Positions 40,191 through 55,642 of a DNA stretch of 64,000 bases are shown piece by piece. The position numbers and the translations under genes were made by a program. The first letter of the stretch is position 1. The number at the start of each line of letters is the position of its first letter. The stretch comes from Ulva prolifera (Eukaryota; Chlorophyta; Ulvophyceae; Ulvales; Ulvaceae), in NCBI GenBank assembly GCA_023078555.1, contig CM041204.1:4246430-4310429 (forward strand), in the 5' to 3' direction. The notes under the pieces were generated by a model. The model did not search any database. It had not been told where the DNA came from and saw only the letters and a program-made list of their open reading frames with translations.

Positions 40191-41609
40191 TGTGAGTGGA
40201 TTTAAATTCACTGGAAGCCTACTTGAGGATGACGAACGCCGGAGCTGTGCCGACGTCGTACCAGTACACAGGATTGTAATTATGCTCTAGTCAGATCCTG
40301 CCCTGATGCGAACAGAACAAGCGCCGCCGCCGACACAGCGGAGTTAGTATAAAGATCAAAGCTCTATGGTGATGTAAATCTTCTTTTACCAGTGTCTTCC
40401 TCCGGACCGACGGAGGCTGAACCTATCTGCGTGCCAGGCCAGCTGTAGACACACGAGCACGTGTTGCGATATCCCAACTGGCGTTTTTGCGAACAGCTTC
40501 CTCAATGACGTCTAATCGAGTCGCTAAGACAGGCGTGTTACACACGGCGTGCAGTTTTGAGGGCTGTGCCCGAGCCACACAGAGCAGCCGGGCCGAATCG
40601 CCGATGTCCAGCAAACGAAGCTGCCCAATCTCAAGTCGCTGCATTATCGATACGTCAAACACGCCACATCGTTCCAGCTTCAAACGGTACAAGTTACTGT
40701 CTTTCTGGTGCTACTGACACCACGCACGTCCGTGACCTGTACCGCAGGGTCCGTGCGTCTGTAAATAAGCGATCGTGCCAGCATGACAGCAGACATCCCA
40801 ACATACGCTCGACGTACATGAGGCAGTGCTTTCAAAATTTATCACAGCAGGCGCCATCAAGAGCGCTGCCATGCTTTGGTGCCGTTATGGTACCGCAAAT
40901 GCTCCCACCATTGCCGGGCATGCCATACTTACAACTGCTTCTGGAACCACCTGCAGCCCATCCAGCACACTCCTGGGCCTCGCACTAGCTAAATCTGCAT
41001 CATTATATGAGGTGCATACAATATGCGGTGCACGACATTTATCTGCTCTTGGTGGCTGCACCTCAATTGCAACATACTGTCGTCTGGATGTCAGCCTTTA
41101 ACAGAGAGACATGCACAGTATATACATGATATATCGACATACATACTGCAGATACGCTAGAGAAAAATATGTCTGCAGCCACAGGACATTGGCCTGCCAG
41201 CTACTCCCGCTGTATTAGCAGACATTGCGCTGGTCTTGACGTCTGACACCACGGTGCTGGTTGTGAAAGGTAAACTTTCAGTGACCAAGCAAAACTTCAG
41301 CAGATCTTCATACGGGTATGCTGCAACCCTTTTGGCACAATGCTCTACTGCGCAAGACATCGCTGTATGCACCCGCCAGAAAAATCGTACACTCCCACAC
41401 CAACCCTTTAGATACATATACAGTCACACCTTCCCTGACAACAAAGGCGCAAGCAAACTAGTATACGCCCTGGGGCTGATGCTTGCAAGCATGCTTGGGC
41501 TGTTGCCCATGGCTTGGTCTGCTGACCAGCCTGCTGTAGATTCCTCAAACAAAACAAAGATAAGGCAGCCGCCTTTGAATACCGTTGTCGCCACAAGTGG
41601 GTGCTGCCA
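40191..41609. other. Interval upstream of MetAP2
   Basis: No supported gene. Protein-like but unassignable frames exist at 40423-40692 (-), 40826-41101 (+) and 41157-41417 (-). They conflict in strand and show no family motif. The segment is visibly more AT-rich than the flanking exons. Confidence 0.4.
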
Positions 41610-41930
41610 TCACTGTGGCTGCTGCTGTAGCTGCCACAGCTGTTGCAAATGTAATAGCTGCTGCAGCTGCCACAGCTGTTCATGCTGCTGCAGTGGAGGA
41701 TGCGGCTGTTGCTGCTGCAGCAGTACTTGCTGTTGCTGCTCCCCTTGCTGCTGCTGCCATTGCGGCTGCTGCTGCAGACACTGCTGTTGCAGCTGCAGCT
41801 GCACTTGCTGCTCCCACTGCTGCTGCTGCTCCCACTGCTGCTGCAGCTGCAGTTGCAGCTGCCGTTGCTGCTGCAGCTCCCATTGTTGTTGCTGCTCCCA
41901 TTGCTGTTGCTGCGTCCACTGCTGTCCGAT
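41600..41930. repeat. CTG/CAG-rich low-complexity tract
   Basis: A dense CTG/CTC/TTG/CCA trinucleotide-like composition encodes poly-Gln on the minus strand. It also leaves every other frame open, producing spurious Cys-, Ala- and Leu-rich frames on both strands. Confidence 0.9.
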
Positions 41931-43499
41931 TGAAGCATGTTGCAGCATATTTTCCTGGTACATCTGTATCGGCGGAGGATGTGGTGGCAAACTTTCCTGC
42001 AGCGTAGGTCGTGTTTGCTCGATGATCTGATTGGGTTTCTGAATGGAGTCCTCTGCAGCACTCGAGTTGTCTTTGTTGATGCGTGTGGATGGATCAACAG
42101 TCCGCCTCTGTAGCTGCTTGCTCTTCTGGAACGTGCTCTGGTCGGCCGGCACAGTCGGAAGCTGCGCTTCGTTGTGCAGCCGTGCTGTGGCTTGCGGGAT
42201 GTTCTGCTCACCTGCAGTACTACTGCCAGCTGCTGCACCTTTCTGTTTTTTGGACAGCCTGCGCGGCCCGTCTTGGAGCCCCTCCTTCCGTTTGAGTGGC
42301 CCATTCTCATTCCTGTGACATGATTGCTGCTCTTGAGGCAATGCATGATGAACGAGTGCAGATTGCAGGCACTTCCGTGTCTCCTTGTCCGCACGCAGTA
42401 GGATGTTGAGCAGACCCTCTTGCATGCTGGCTGGTGCAGCAGAGATCATGCGAAAGTGCTCCCGCATGCTGTTCACGACGGTCTCTACCGCAATCGTAAC
42501 ATCGCGATCACTCACGACCCCAGCTGCTCTTGCATCGGTCGCGCCTCGAGCGTGGGCCTGCGGAGCTGCCGCCTGGGCCACATCAATGCGAGTGCCAGCT
42601 CTATGCTTGGGCTGCTGTTCATTGAGAGCCTCAAGCTTCTCTGTTAGGATACTGATGTCATGACTGTCACAGCCCCCCCACACTTCGAATTTTGACCCCA
42701 GTAGACAACAAATCAGGCGATCGGCTTCGAATTTGTCAGGCGTGAGTGTCATCAGAAATGCCAGCTGGTGCACGCAGGCCTTCCGCTGCCTAGCCGTGTT
42801 GCAGGAGCACGCTGCAAAGCGTCTCTTAGGCTCGACCATCACGAATTCTGCCGCTGTCAGATCTTCTGTCAGCACGCAGACTACGTGCAGGCCCTGAGCT
42901 ATGGCCTTCTGCATCTTGGCCGCACGATCCTCCGTGGTGTCAGTGTTGCATAGCTGTGTGCATCTGAGCTCGACTGGGTCACTCGTGCCTGTTTCGTCTG
43001 CTAGCTGTTGGTCCGTGCGAAGACCTGCACCAGCCGGCTCCTTTGGCAAAGCCTGCCCTTCACTGAGTGTGTGGAAGCGCTGGGGATTGATTCCATAGGC
43101 GGCACGGACAGTGAGTCTGACTTGTGTCTGGGCTTTTTTGTTGATTGCGCTACCTGCATGCTGCATCAAATGGTGTTCCACTGCTCTGGGCACAGTTTGG
43201 GCAGAAGTAAAACATCTCTTGGCAAGTTTTCATGCACATCCAACCACAGTCACGATACAGATATTTGCGGCCGCACCGTCCATGCGGCCGTACTCCCAGC
43301 TTGCGTCACGCTTCGGTAGGAGATTGCTGCATATGGGGCCTAGGGGGACCCTCTGTGGGCGGGTCACCTTCGCTGCTGTCTTCTTCTTTACATACAGACT
43401 TTCGGACTTGGAAGCTTGATCCTGTGCAGGCATGATATCGTCGATGCTGCTCCCTCCGTCCCCGCAGGCCATCGCGTGCTGGGTAACAATGGTGATCAT
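41610..43499 (-). CDS. SWIM zinc-finger protein with Gln/Trp-repeat C-terminus
   Basis: Proposed exons 43277-43499 and 41610-43153 (588 aa; GTGCGG donor, TGCAG acceptor, phases match). The start is uncertain: ATG 43499 is the first in frame, and an upstream exon beginning at ATG 43713 is possible. A SWIM-type zinc motif is present: C190, C192, C201 and H203 (CSCNTARQRKACVH), in the usual setting after a beta-rich lead. SWIM domains bind DNA or protein and occur in plant FAR1/MULE proteins, but no transposase catalytic core is seen here. Residues about 215-400 are basic and disordered with RRLSKKQK-type nuclear signals. The last ~110 residues are glutamine-rich with regularly placed tryptophans (QQQQWEQQQQWE). 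The function is unknown; a nuclear regulator or a domesticated element fragment are both possible. Confidence 0.6.
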
Positions 43500-45044
43500 T
43501 CGCAGTGACAATTGAGTCGCGGCCCAGCTTTCCACACATGGTCACCACGATCGTCCTTCAAGTGCTGCCAGGTGAGGCACGTCCAAGGTACGTAGGCGTG
43601 CTGCCCTAACGCAGTAGTCGAGGCAAGGCAACCACGGTGCGCATGTTGGCCATATCGAATCGTCGCACCTGCGTGTTGAGGCCATCAACGATCGATAAAT
43701 TCTCGTCAGGCATGTTTCACGGTCGGATGCGCCGATTCTTCAGTAACACGCTCCAGACGGGGCGGACCGACTTCCGCGTGAACGACGTCCGGCGTCCAGC
43801 GCAGCCTTGTCCAGAGTTCACAGGATACAAAGAGCTATAAATTTCCCAATGAACGTTGAAAATGCATTGTTGCAAACGGGTTGTTCCAGGCTGATGGTTC
43901 CACTGCGTGCCCAAGGCAACATCGGCATGACCACCGAAGTCGCACGGCATTTACGTTTCTGCTCACAGCACAGCATCGATCACCTGTACAGGACGGTCGA
44001 TCGGTCCTTTCGAATGCAGTCGTTTCTATCGCCTAGTTTTCCAGGGCCAACGAGACGACGTGGCGGATGTGCGCCAGCGCCGTTGAGGAAACTTGCATGC
44101 ATCGGCGCATCCAATGGCGATGCAGCGTCGCTGACGATCTTTGGTTCGGCATGAACTATACCGTCAGGACTCCATCGTAAGCTACAAGATATGAAGCTGG
44201 CCGCCACGTACCTCCACGAGACGGTGGTGCCTCCAAAGAGCTCGAATGTAAGCATGGTTGTTGCTTTACTCTCCACCGGTCTGGAATTCCGGTCTGGACT
44301 GTAAACATTCCCCTAGTAGTACTCCCCTAGTTCGTTTTCCAGGGCACGTTACGGCGCCACCCATCTGAGTCACCGCATGTGGCCACAGGTGCTAGGGATT
44401 GGTAGCTGTGGTTGCCTGCGCGACCCAGCCGCAGCATGGCTGGATCATGCAGCTTGCTAGTTCTGCCAGGCTGTTTCTCACGGCGGCGTGCCTCGCCCGG
44501 AGACGTTACTGTGAGTTTGCAGTAGCTGCATACATGCAGCGATGCTGCCGCAGCATGGCCAACTGCTACATCTGATCATGATCACTCGCAGCGATTCTGC
44601 CACCTCTTTGGACATGTTGGTGGAGAGTGCTGCATCTGCCGCCGCCAGATGACTGTGACAACTGGCCTCGTCCGTCCCCGAGTGGCGACAGGCATTGTAG
44701 ACCTGATCCTTGTCTAGAGTTCTCTGTCTGTCGCATGCGCACGTTCGGCATGGAAACGCGGGCAGGCACAGGCTGGGGCACTGCCATCGCCGTATGCCAC
44801 TGTTTACAAAAGCGGAATGCATACCCAGCGCCTTGCACCAGCACCGTGGGCAAGCCTGGCCGTGTAGCATGCTGCGCAACAGTCAGACTCTGTGCATGCA
44901 CAGCCGGTGAATTCATATGCACCTGCGAGTCAATAACACCGCATGGATCACATGGAAAGCAGGCCTTGGATGTAGTTACAAAGGACAGAGGCTGGGCAAA
45001 AGCAGGCCATGGATGTAGGCCCGTGTTGCACTCTTCGTATGACT
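43500..45044. other. Interval between SWIM gene and aldo-keto reductase
   Basis: Apart from a possible N-terminal exon of the SWIM gene (ATG at 43713, minus strand) nothing is supported. A short minus-strand frame begins at an ATG near 44258 (MLTFELFGGTTVSW) and ends at a GTACGT donor-like site, hinting at an unrecognised first exon. TTACA at 44976-44980 suits the aldo-keto reductase 3' end. Confidence 0.35.
44976..44980 (-). terminator. Putative poly(A) signal TGTAA for aldo-keto reductase
   Basis: Minus-strand TGTAA lies 65 bp past the stop codon. Confidence 0.35.
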
Positions 45045-48000
45045 TCACTCGTCCGTGAACATCAGCGCCTTGCTGGGATACCTGTCCCCTGCAACCGCGT
45101 CCTCCGCGAACGCAGCATTCAGCTCTGCCATGTCGTCGTCCGTCAGATCCACGTCCAGCGCGGCAGCGTTGGACTCGAGGTACTTGACGCGCTTCGTGCC
45201 CGGGATGGCGACCATCGACACGCCGAGCACCTCGGCCTGGCGGTACAGCCACCGCAGCGCCACCTGCGCGGGCGTGCAGCCTCGCCGGTTGGCCACCGCC
45301 TTGACGTGCTCCATCAGCAAGAGGTTCTGGTCCAGCGCCTCGCCCTGGATACATCCCCCGCCATTGGCCATGACTGCAGCCGCCTGTACCCCCCTCCACA
45401 CGTGGGCAACTCTCAAATATGCTGGCCTCCCAGACGTGATTCGCTGCATCCCCCACTTGCCGAATGCCCTCACATATGTGCAAACACGCAGTGGAGGTCT
45501 GGGCCAAATCCACACAGCCACGCCGCACTCCAGTCCGCAAACGCGTGCCTCTACAATGGTCACAGCCGCACGACTGTGCTCGCACGCAGATCAGAGCAGA
45601 CACAGGCTCCAGGAGCGCCTCCCGCCCGCAATTCCCGTCAACGGTCAACACACACGCACATGCACACACCGCCGCGGGAGTCTGCGCGGGCACAGCGCAC
45701 CTGAAGCCGCGGCTGCGCCACGCGGCGGAAGTCCCCCGCACCGAGGCCGGCGACGGCCTCCTTCGTCAGAGCGCCGGTGAGGAAGCCGCGGCCGAGGGGC
45801 GAGTACGCGAGCACCCCGATGCCGAGCTCGCGGCACGTCGGCACGATGCCGCGCTCGACGTCGCGGCTCCACAGCGACCACTCCTGCTCGACGCACGTCA
45901 GCGGGTGGATCGCGTGCGCGGCGCGGATGACGCTCGGTCCGACCTCGGACAAGCCGACGTACTTCACCTTGCCTGCGCAGCTCACCTCCGCGCTGCAGCT
46001 GGTGGTCACGCCGGTTCGAAACGGGTTTGTTTGTGCGGCGGCGAGCTGCCGTCTGATGCTACGACAATGTCACATCTAATTAGCAGTGCTTGTAATGGCA
46101 TGTGCCATCGTTGTCTCCCGTCTTGTAGGCCGGGTACACTGCTGTGGGTTTCAAGTACACCTGTGCGGGTGCAGTGGGTTTCAAGAACACCTGGGCAGTG
46201 CAGTGGCGTGGTGCACATGGTGTCGGGGGGCTTGTGCCCGGGTGGTGCGGCTGCCCTTGCGGCGCAGTGATTGTCTCGCTCGTGAAGGAGGGCATGCATG
46301 CGCTGAGCACGGAGCGGAGCTGAACATGGAGGGGACGGTCCCATGAGATCCTAGGGAACTAATGAATCCAATGGCCCGGGCGGACGGAGCCATGCATGCA
46401 TACGGCGAGGCACAAGTACACGGCTGCCAGCGGCAGGGGCGGCGTGGGCGGCGCCACTCCGGCATCATCAAAGCGCCGCATCAGCTCTAGCCATGCATGC
46501 ACCTGCCGAGGCATGCATGTGTGGCTGCCAGCGGCAGGGGCGGCAGAGGCGGCCGCACCGGCCTCCACGAGCTCCTTGAAGCACCGCATCACCTCCTCCA
46601 GCGGCGTGTTGGGGTCCTGCCGCGCCTGCACCAGCAGGTCAATGCATGGCACGCCGAGCAGGGCGAGCGCGGTGTCGACGCTCTCCTTGAGGCGCGCGGG
46701 GGAGGACTCCATCCGCAGGCCGCTGTCGATGTCGCCGACGGCGCCGACCTTGAGGGAGATGTGGAAGGACGGCGGCGAGAAGGCGATGGCCTCGCCGATG
46801 AGGCGCTCGTTCGCGCGGTCGGCGCCGTAGAACTCGCAGGTGTTGAGCATCGTGATGCCGAGCTCCGTGCAGCGCTTGAACAGCGCCGCGATCTGCGGGT
46901 CACGCGGCAGAATGACTGTTGCGAATGGACTTGCATGGTCTGCATGCATTATGCTGCAGCCAACGCAGTCGGAGTGCAGTGATGGCCCGTTTGAACTGCC
47001 ACAGCTTGGGATGGATCAACGTTGGGTAGTGTCATCTCGACATGATTTGTTTGACCAGCATGACCAGCATTCTATTCACTCGAGTTCCGGCCGAGTTATT
47101 TTCCAATCTGGTTGTCCAGGCACCGATTCAACGGTGTATGGCAATGGATCGGAGATTGGGTTTGCAATCCCAAGGGCTTGTCTTGAGACAGGCAAATGAA
47201 CGGTGACGGTATGGAGTGGGTGGGGCTCCAGCCTGCCACGTGCTTGAGACAGACTGCTCGTGGACTCTGCTGCATTTGGTGCATGGCAAGTAGCTGGGTG
47301 TATGGCTTGTGGGCGTTGATTCCATCCACAACCATGTGCGTGCTGAGATGCCATGCATGGAGCGCCTGAGCTCAATTCAGCTGCCTCGGCTGCTGTGTTG
47401 ATGCCATCAAGTGCTGAACAGGCAGGAAGCATGTTTTCCGTGAATTCAGGATGCTGAGTGGATCGATGGTGGAGGCTGTGACGCAATGCATGGTGTGTGC
47501 CAGCAGTCACTGGACTGGTGTGTCACGTCTGCATGCATTGCTACGTTGTGGAAAGATGGTACCTGTTCCACTGCTCGCGTAGGCATGTGTGGAAGTGATC
47601 AATGCTTTGCTACATGGGCATGGCGGCTCAAATGAGCAGAAAATGCTGTGCTGTGAATCACACCTCTTCTTTGTCCACGGTCTCACCATCTTTCAGGTAT
47701 GCGGTGGACATGCCCATGCAGCCTGCAAAAGACATGTGCTAGACTCAGTTGTGCCGTGGGGTGCCAGAGGTAGCCAGATATAATTTGGAAATATGCTGAT
47801 CATGATACAAGCTTGCAGGCGTCAGCTCGCTGGCGCTCAAACTATTCACTTTTGCACGCCTGTCGTGACGTGCTCGAGTGGTTCATGCCTACAGCAGCTT
47901 GCTGCCTGTGGACGCTGATCGCATGAGGTCACGACACGCTGAAAATCATCGAACAGCGAACTTCCTCATACTTCAGTATGTTGAGTTGCTGGCCTGCGGA

Positions 48001-48132
48001 GGTTCCAGAGGTGATCTCGGAAGTCAAATGCTGAGGTGATCTGTGAACGCATACATCATGTGTGACAATCGCCGCACCCAGCCCCATCTCCCCGCATTGT
48101 AAGCCCTGGCTTCCAAGGGATACTGTTTTCAT
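45045..48132 (-). CDS. Aldo-keto reductase family protein (AKR13-like), catalytic tetrad degenerate
   Basis: TIM-barrel NADPH oxidoreductase fold, closest to plant AKR13/perakine-reductase-like proteins. Exons: 48078-48132, 46559-46939, 45701-45972 and 45045-45344, giving 335 aa, full family length. Visible motifs: [14 protein letters not shown] at the N-terminus; [44 protein letters not shown]; and the NADPH-binding [12 protein letters not shown] near the C-terminus. Catalytic positions by spacing: Asp is N51 and His is A124, while Tyr (Y56) and Lys (K82) remain. The usual CMGMS segment after the first strand is replaced by DHASPFATV, contributed by the start of exon 2, though the length is conserved. 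An extra unseen exon in the 1.1-kb first intron is possible. Cofactor binding looks intact, so a non-catalytic or altered-chemistry role is likely. Confidence 0.88.
46391..46600. repeat. Imperfect tandem duplication at an exon-intron border
   Basis: Two copies about 101 bp apart share a CATGCATGCA-type lead and an identical 22-bp core starting at 46422 and 46523. The right copy includes the 3' end of exon 2 of the aldo-keto reductase; the left copy lies in the following intron and still encodes a related peptide (ELMRRF versus EVMRCF). Confidence 0.75.
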
Positions 48133-48307
48133 CTTCCACACGCGGGGGCACAACTCGCGCGGCTCGGCCCGATGATGGCGATACTCCGTGAGATGACAGA
48201 GACTGGCGGATGGCACGCCAGACAGCTATGTTGACAGAATTGCAGCTGATCGTCAACGACGACGCTTAAGTCCAGCCATATCTCATCATCGTGTTCCGTT
48301 GGTGTCG
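48133..48307. promoter_or_regulatory. Possible bidirectional promoter
   Basis: A 175-bp gap lies between the aldo-keto reductase start (-) and a candidate plus-strand start at 48308. It must contain at least the reductase promoter. No core element was recognised. Confidence 0.3.
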
Positions 48308-48433
48308 ATGCAAACCCCGAGCACTCGCCGGAACGATGAGGTGATCGTTGAATGCTTAGGTAACATCTGGGTCATGTCGCACATCCAGGATCAACAGCTG
48401 TTGGAGGGTTACAGCGGCAAGGTGTCTTCGGAC
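48308..48433 (+). CDS. Candidate first exon of an unrecognised plus-strand gene
   Basis: ATG at 48308 opens 42 codons of protein-like sequence (NDEVIVECLGNIWVMSHIQD) ending at a GTAAGC donor-like site; unspliced, the frame stops 11 codons later. The flanking exons were not found. It may alternatively encode a 52-residue peptide. It lies head to head with the aldo-keto reductase. Confidence 0.3.
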
Positions 48434-50219
48434 GTAAGCACTGACACGGGGCTCCAATGATATGATGTACTCAAACTTCCTGCATCATCGTGCCACTACG
48501 AAAGCTTCTTGTTCCGACAGCTTGCGAGGGCTGCCAGCTGTTGCAATGACAGCCCAAGAACCTGCGATTGGCAAAACAATCGTTTGCAAGCCGCGCCAAA
48601 CATGCTATCTGTTCTTCGTCGTGTCCTTTCTTGACTAATTGAAAAGTTTTCAATGCTATACTTTTCAAGACTGTAGCAGGACGGTGAGATAAGTGGTATG
48701 TAGCGGCCTAGTGCTGCACCATGGGCCCTCAGCATCAGGCCCAGAGCAGTTTTTAGGCAACACCAGCAAAGACTCCAACACAGCGCCACCTGCGCCACCC
48801 TCCAGAATTCATGCCAGAACGCATCCTGCATCGACCGCACGCGCCGGTCGCCCCGGTGGCTGCTAAGCATCGCAGTCCCAAAGGTACAGCCATGGCTGAA
48901 TGGGTTGGCCATCATCGGGCGTGCAACCTTGCGTGGGGACCGCAGCAGCATGGCCATGTGGCATGCACTACCAGCAGCAGCCTCCAGCCAGGTGGTGTCG
49001 GGGCTCTGCCCCTGCTGGACAGTGGCGCCTGCTGATGGCCAGCCAGGCCGCGGTGCACGTGGCGCCTGTAGAGACCTGAGCCGGCACCAGTGGGCCAAGC
49101 TCGGCTTGAGCGTCCGGCACCGACACGTGGGGGCCTAGCTGTCACCCACACAGACATGTGTATGGCTGGACCTGTGTGGCGCACGTGCGGGGTTGTGTGC
49201 GCAGATTCCTCCACCCATTCAGGGCAAGGGCAATGGGCCACGCAGGTAAAAGTGCTAGCCACATCAGTGCACGTCGAGGTACAAGCAGGCGTGCACATGT
49301 CTAATCCAGGCACCTACAGGTGGCACTCATATGTGTCTGAAAGTGCTTGGTGCTATCATGGAGCCAGCGTCTTCAAAACAGTCCACCGCTGCCACGGACG
49401 GCATGACGTGCATCACATGGTTGTAGTTCTTACAGAAGAAGTGACGACGCAGACTTCATGTCTCATTCTGCAGAGGCCGTGATGCACCAGGCAGGCATCC
49501 GATTGGGTCACGCAAGCATGCAAGGGGTTCTCAAAAAGGAGAACATAACAAACAGCCCCAGACACCTGCCTCAAGAGATACAGACGATCGTGCCAGACTT
49601 CTGCATGTAGGAAAGCGGTGTTCTCAGAAGAGGTCACCCGTGCGCTGACCAGAATTGATCTCTTCACGAGTTTGACAGAAAACAGTTCCCCAACTTTTGC
49701 TGGTGCAAACTCTCATGCTCGGTTCACTGTACGATCAGTTGATCGCCGCCACACACATTGACCCAGACGGGATCAAGCAGTGCATAGCAAGACTACCTGG
49801 CCTGTCCAGAAGCATGCCTTGCCCACCCTGGTGTACATCACATACTCCACAACAATTTCGATGCAACAACCAAAAGCTGACGCGGCAGCGTATGCCTGGG
49901 ACATTCTTGGCTTCAGACAGCACAGCAATTGTGTTGCCACACACACTCATATAACATTTTCCCAAACGGCAGGACACCTATCAGAAGAATCACTTGACTC
50001 GAGACCTGACCCCTCAGCCTCGATGCCTTTCGAGTTTGCATGCAACTGAACATCACTTCAGCAGCAGCATGCGCAGCTGCTTGAGCCGCAACACAGTTTG
50101 CAGCACCGGTAAAGATGCATCAGTCGATAAACACATACCAAGAATCGTAGGAAGAATAGTTTGCGGCACAGCATCCCCATGTGGGCACGGCCACAAGCAC
50201 ACACGAGCATCGGACGCGG
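48434..50219. other. Interval without a supported gene
   Basis: A 200-codon minus frame (48496-49098) contains a Cys/Leu/Trp-rich hydrophobic stretch that could be a membrane segment, but nothing identifies it. The remaining frames are short. This is the 3' flank of MCM7; no TGTAA within 300 bp of its stop was seen. Confidence 0.4.
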
Positions 50220-54889
<4,670 letters not shown>

Positions 54890-55642
54890 CGTGGTGTGCT
54901 GGAGGATCAAGGACTCAAATCAGAAGATGCAGTCCTTAGCGGACACGATGCTGAATTGTTTCGTGCTCACGCAAACGAATGTCTAAGCGTGGTTCGCAAG
55001 GGATCAAGCCGTCCGCTCGAGATCAGTCCGACATCTTCAGTAGAGAGCGTGTGGTGATGAGGTATTACATCCCCTCTGTCTTAGACGACACAGCAATCTG
55101 AGTGTTTCGGTATCCTGCAGGCTGCCGTCAGATCATTCATGCCCTCATGTAGCTGCAGTCAGTGGCTTGTTCGATCAGTCGCGGCTGGAGTGTTCAAAAA
55201 TGGCCAGCCGCGATATATCGGGATAATCCCAACCGCCACGTAACGACTGTGTTGCAGCGGATCTAACAGCATGCTGCAGCGCACACCCAGCTGTTGCGCT
55301 GGCACTTTGGTCCTTCATCTGTTAGGATCTAGTGTGAGACTGGCGAACACACCGCACGACTCAAGTTGGTGTCGCTGGTGAGGCACATTTGTACCTCTGG
55401 CACACCGTCCATCAGGGCAACGCATGTACGGTCCGTGCCAGATGCACAATCTCAGGAAACACCAGCGCTCTCTGTAGGGATCATGAACAGCTGCTTGTTC
55501 CCGTCGATTCTGACTGAGCTCTGGGGCTGCGACCAGACCTGTTGATTGGACTAACCCCGGAGACATTCACTCGAAGTCAATCTCTGAAATAAACCTACGC
55601 ATTTTCTTGACATTTCAAGATCCAGATTGACAGCGGCGCAGC
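54890..55642. promoter_or_regulatory. Divergent intergenic region, MCM7 / RD-rich protein
   Basis: About 750 bp lie between the start codons of two head-to-head genes with nuclear roles. Frames at 54851-55057 (+) and 55315-55566 (-) are not convincing genes. No core promoter element was identified. Confidence 0.4.

Noticed and set aside
41585..42007. Alanine- and cysteine-rich plus-strand frames resembling antifreeze or metallothionein-like proteins
   Set aside because: They are other readings of the CAG tract that encodes the poly-Gln tail of the SWIM protein.
41610..43499. Intact MULE-type transposon
   Set aside because: Only the SWIM motif is present; no DDE transposase domain or terminal inverted repeats were recognised nearby.
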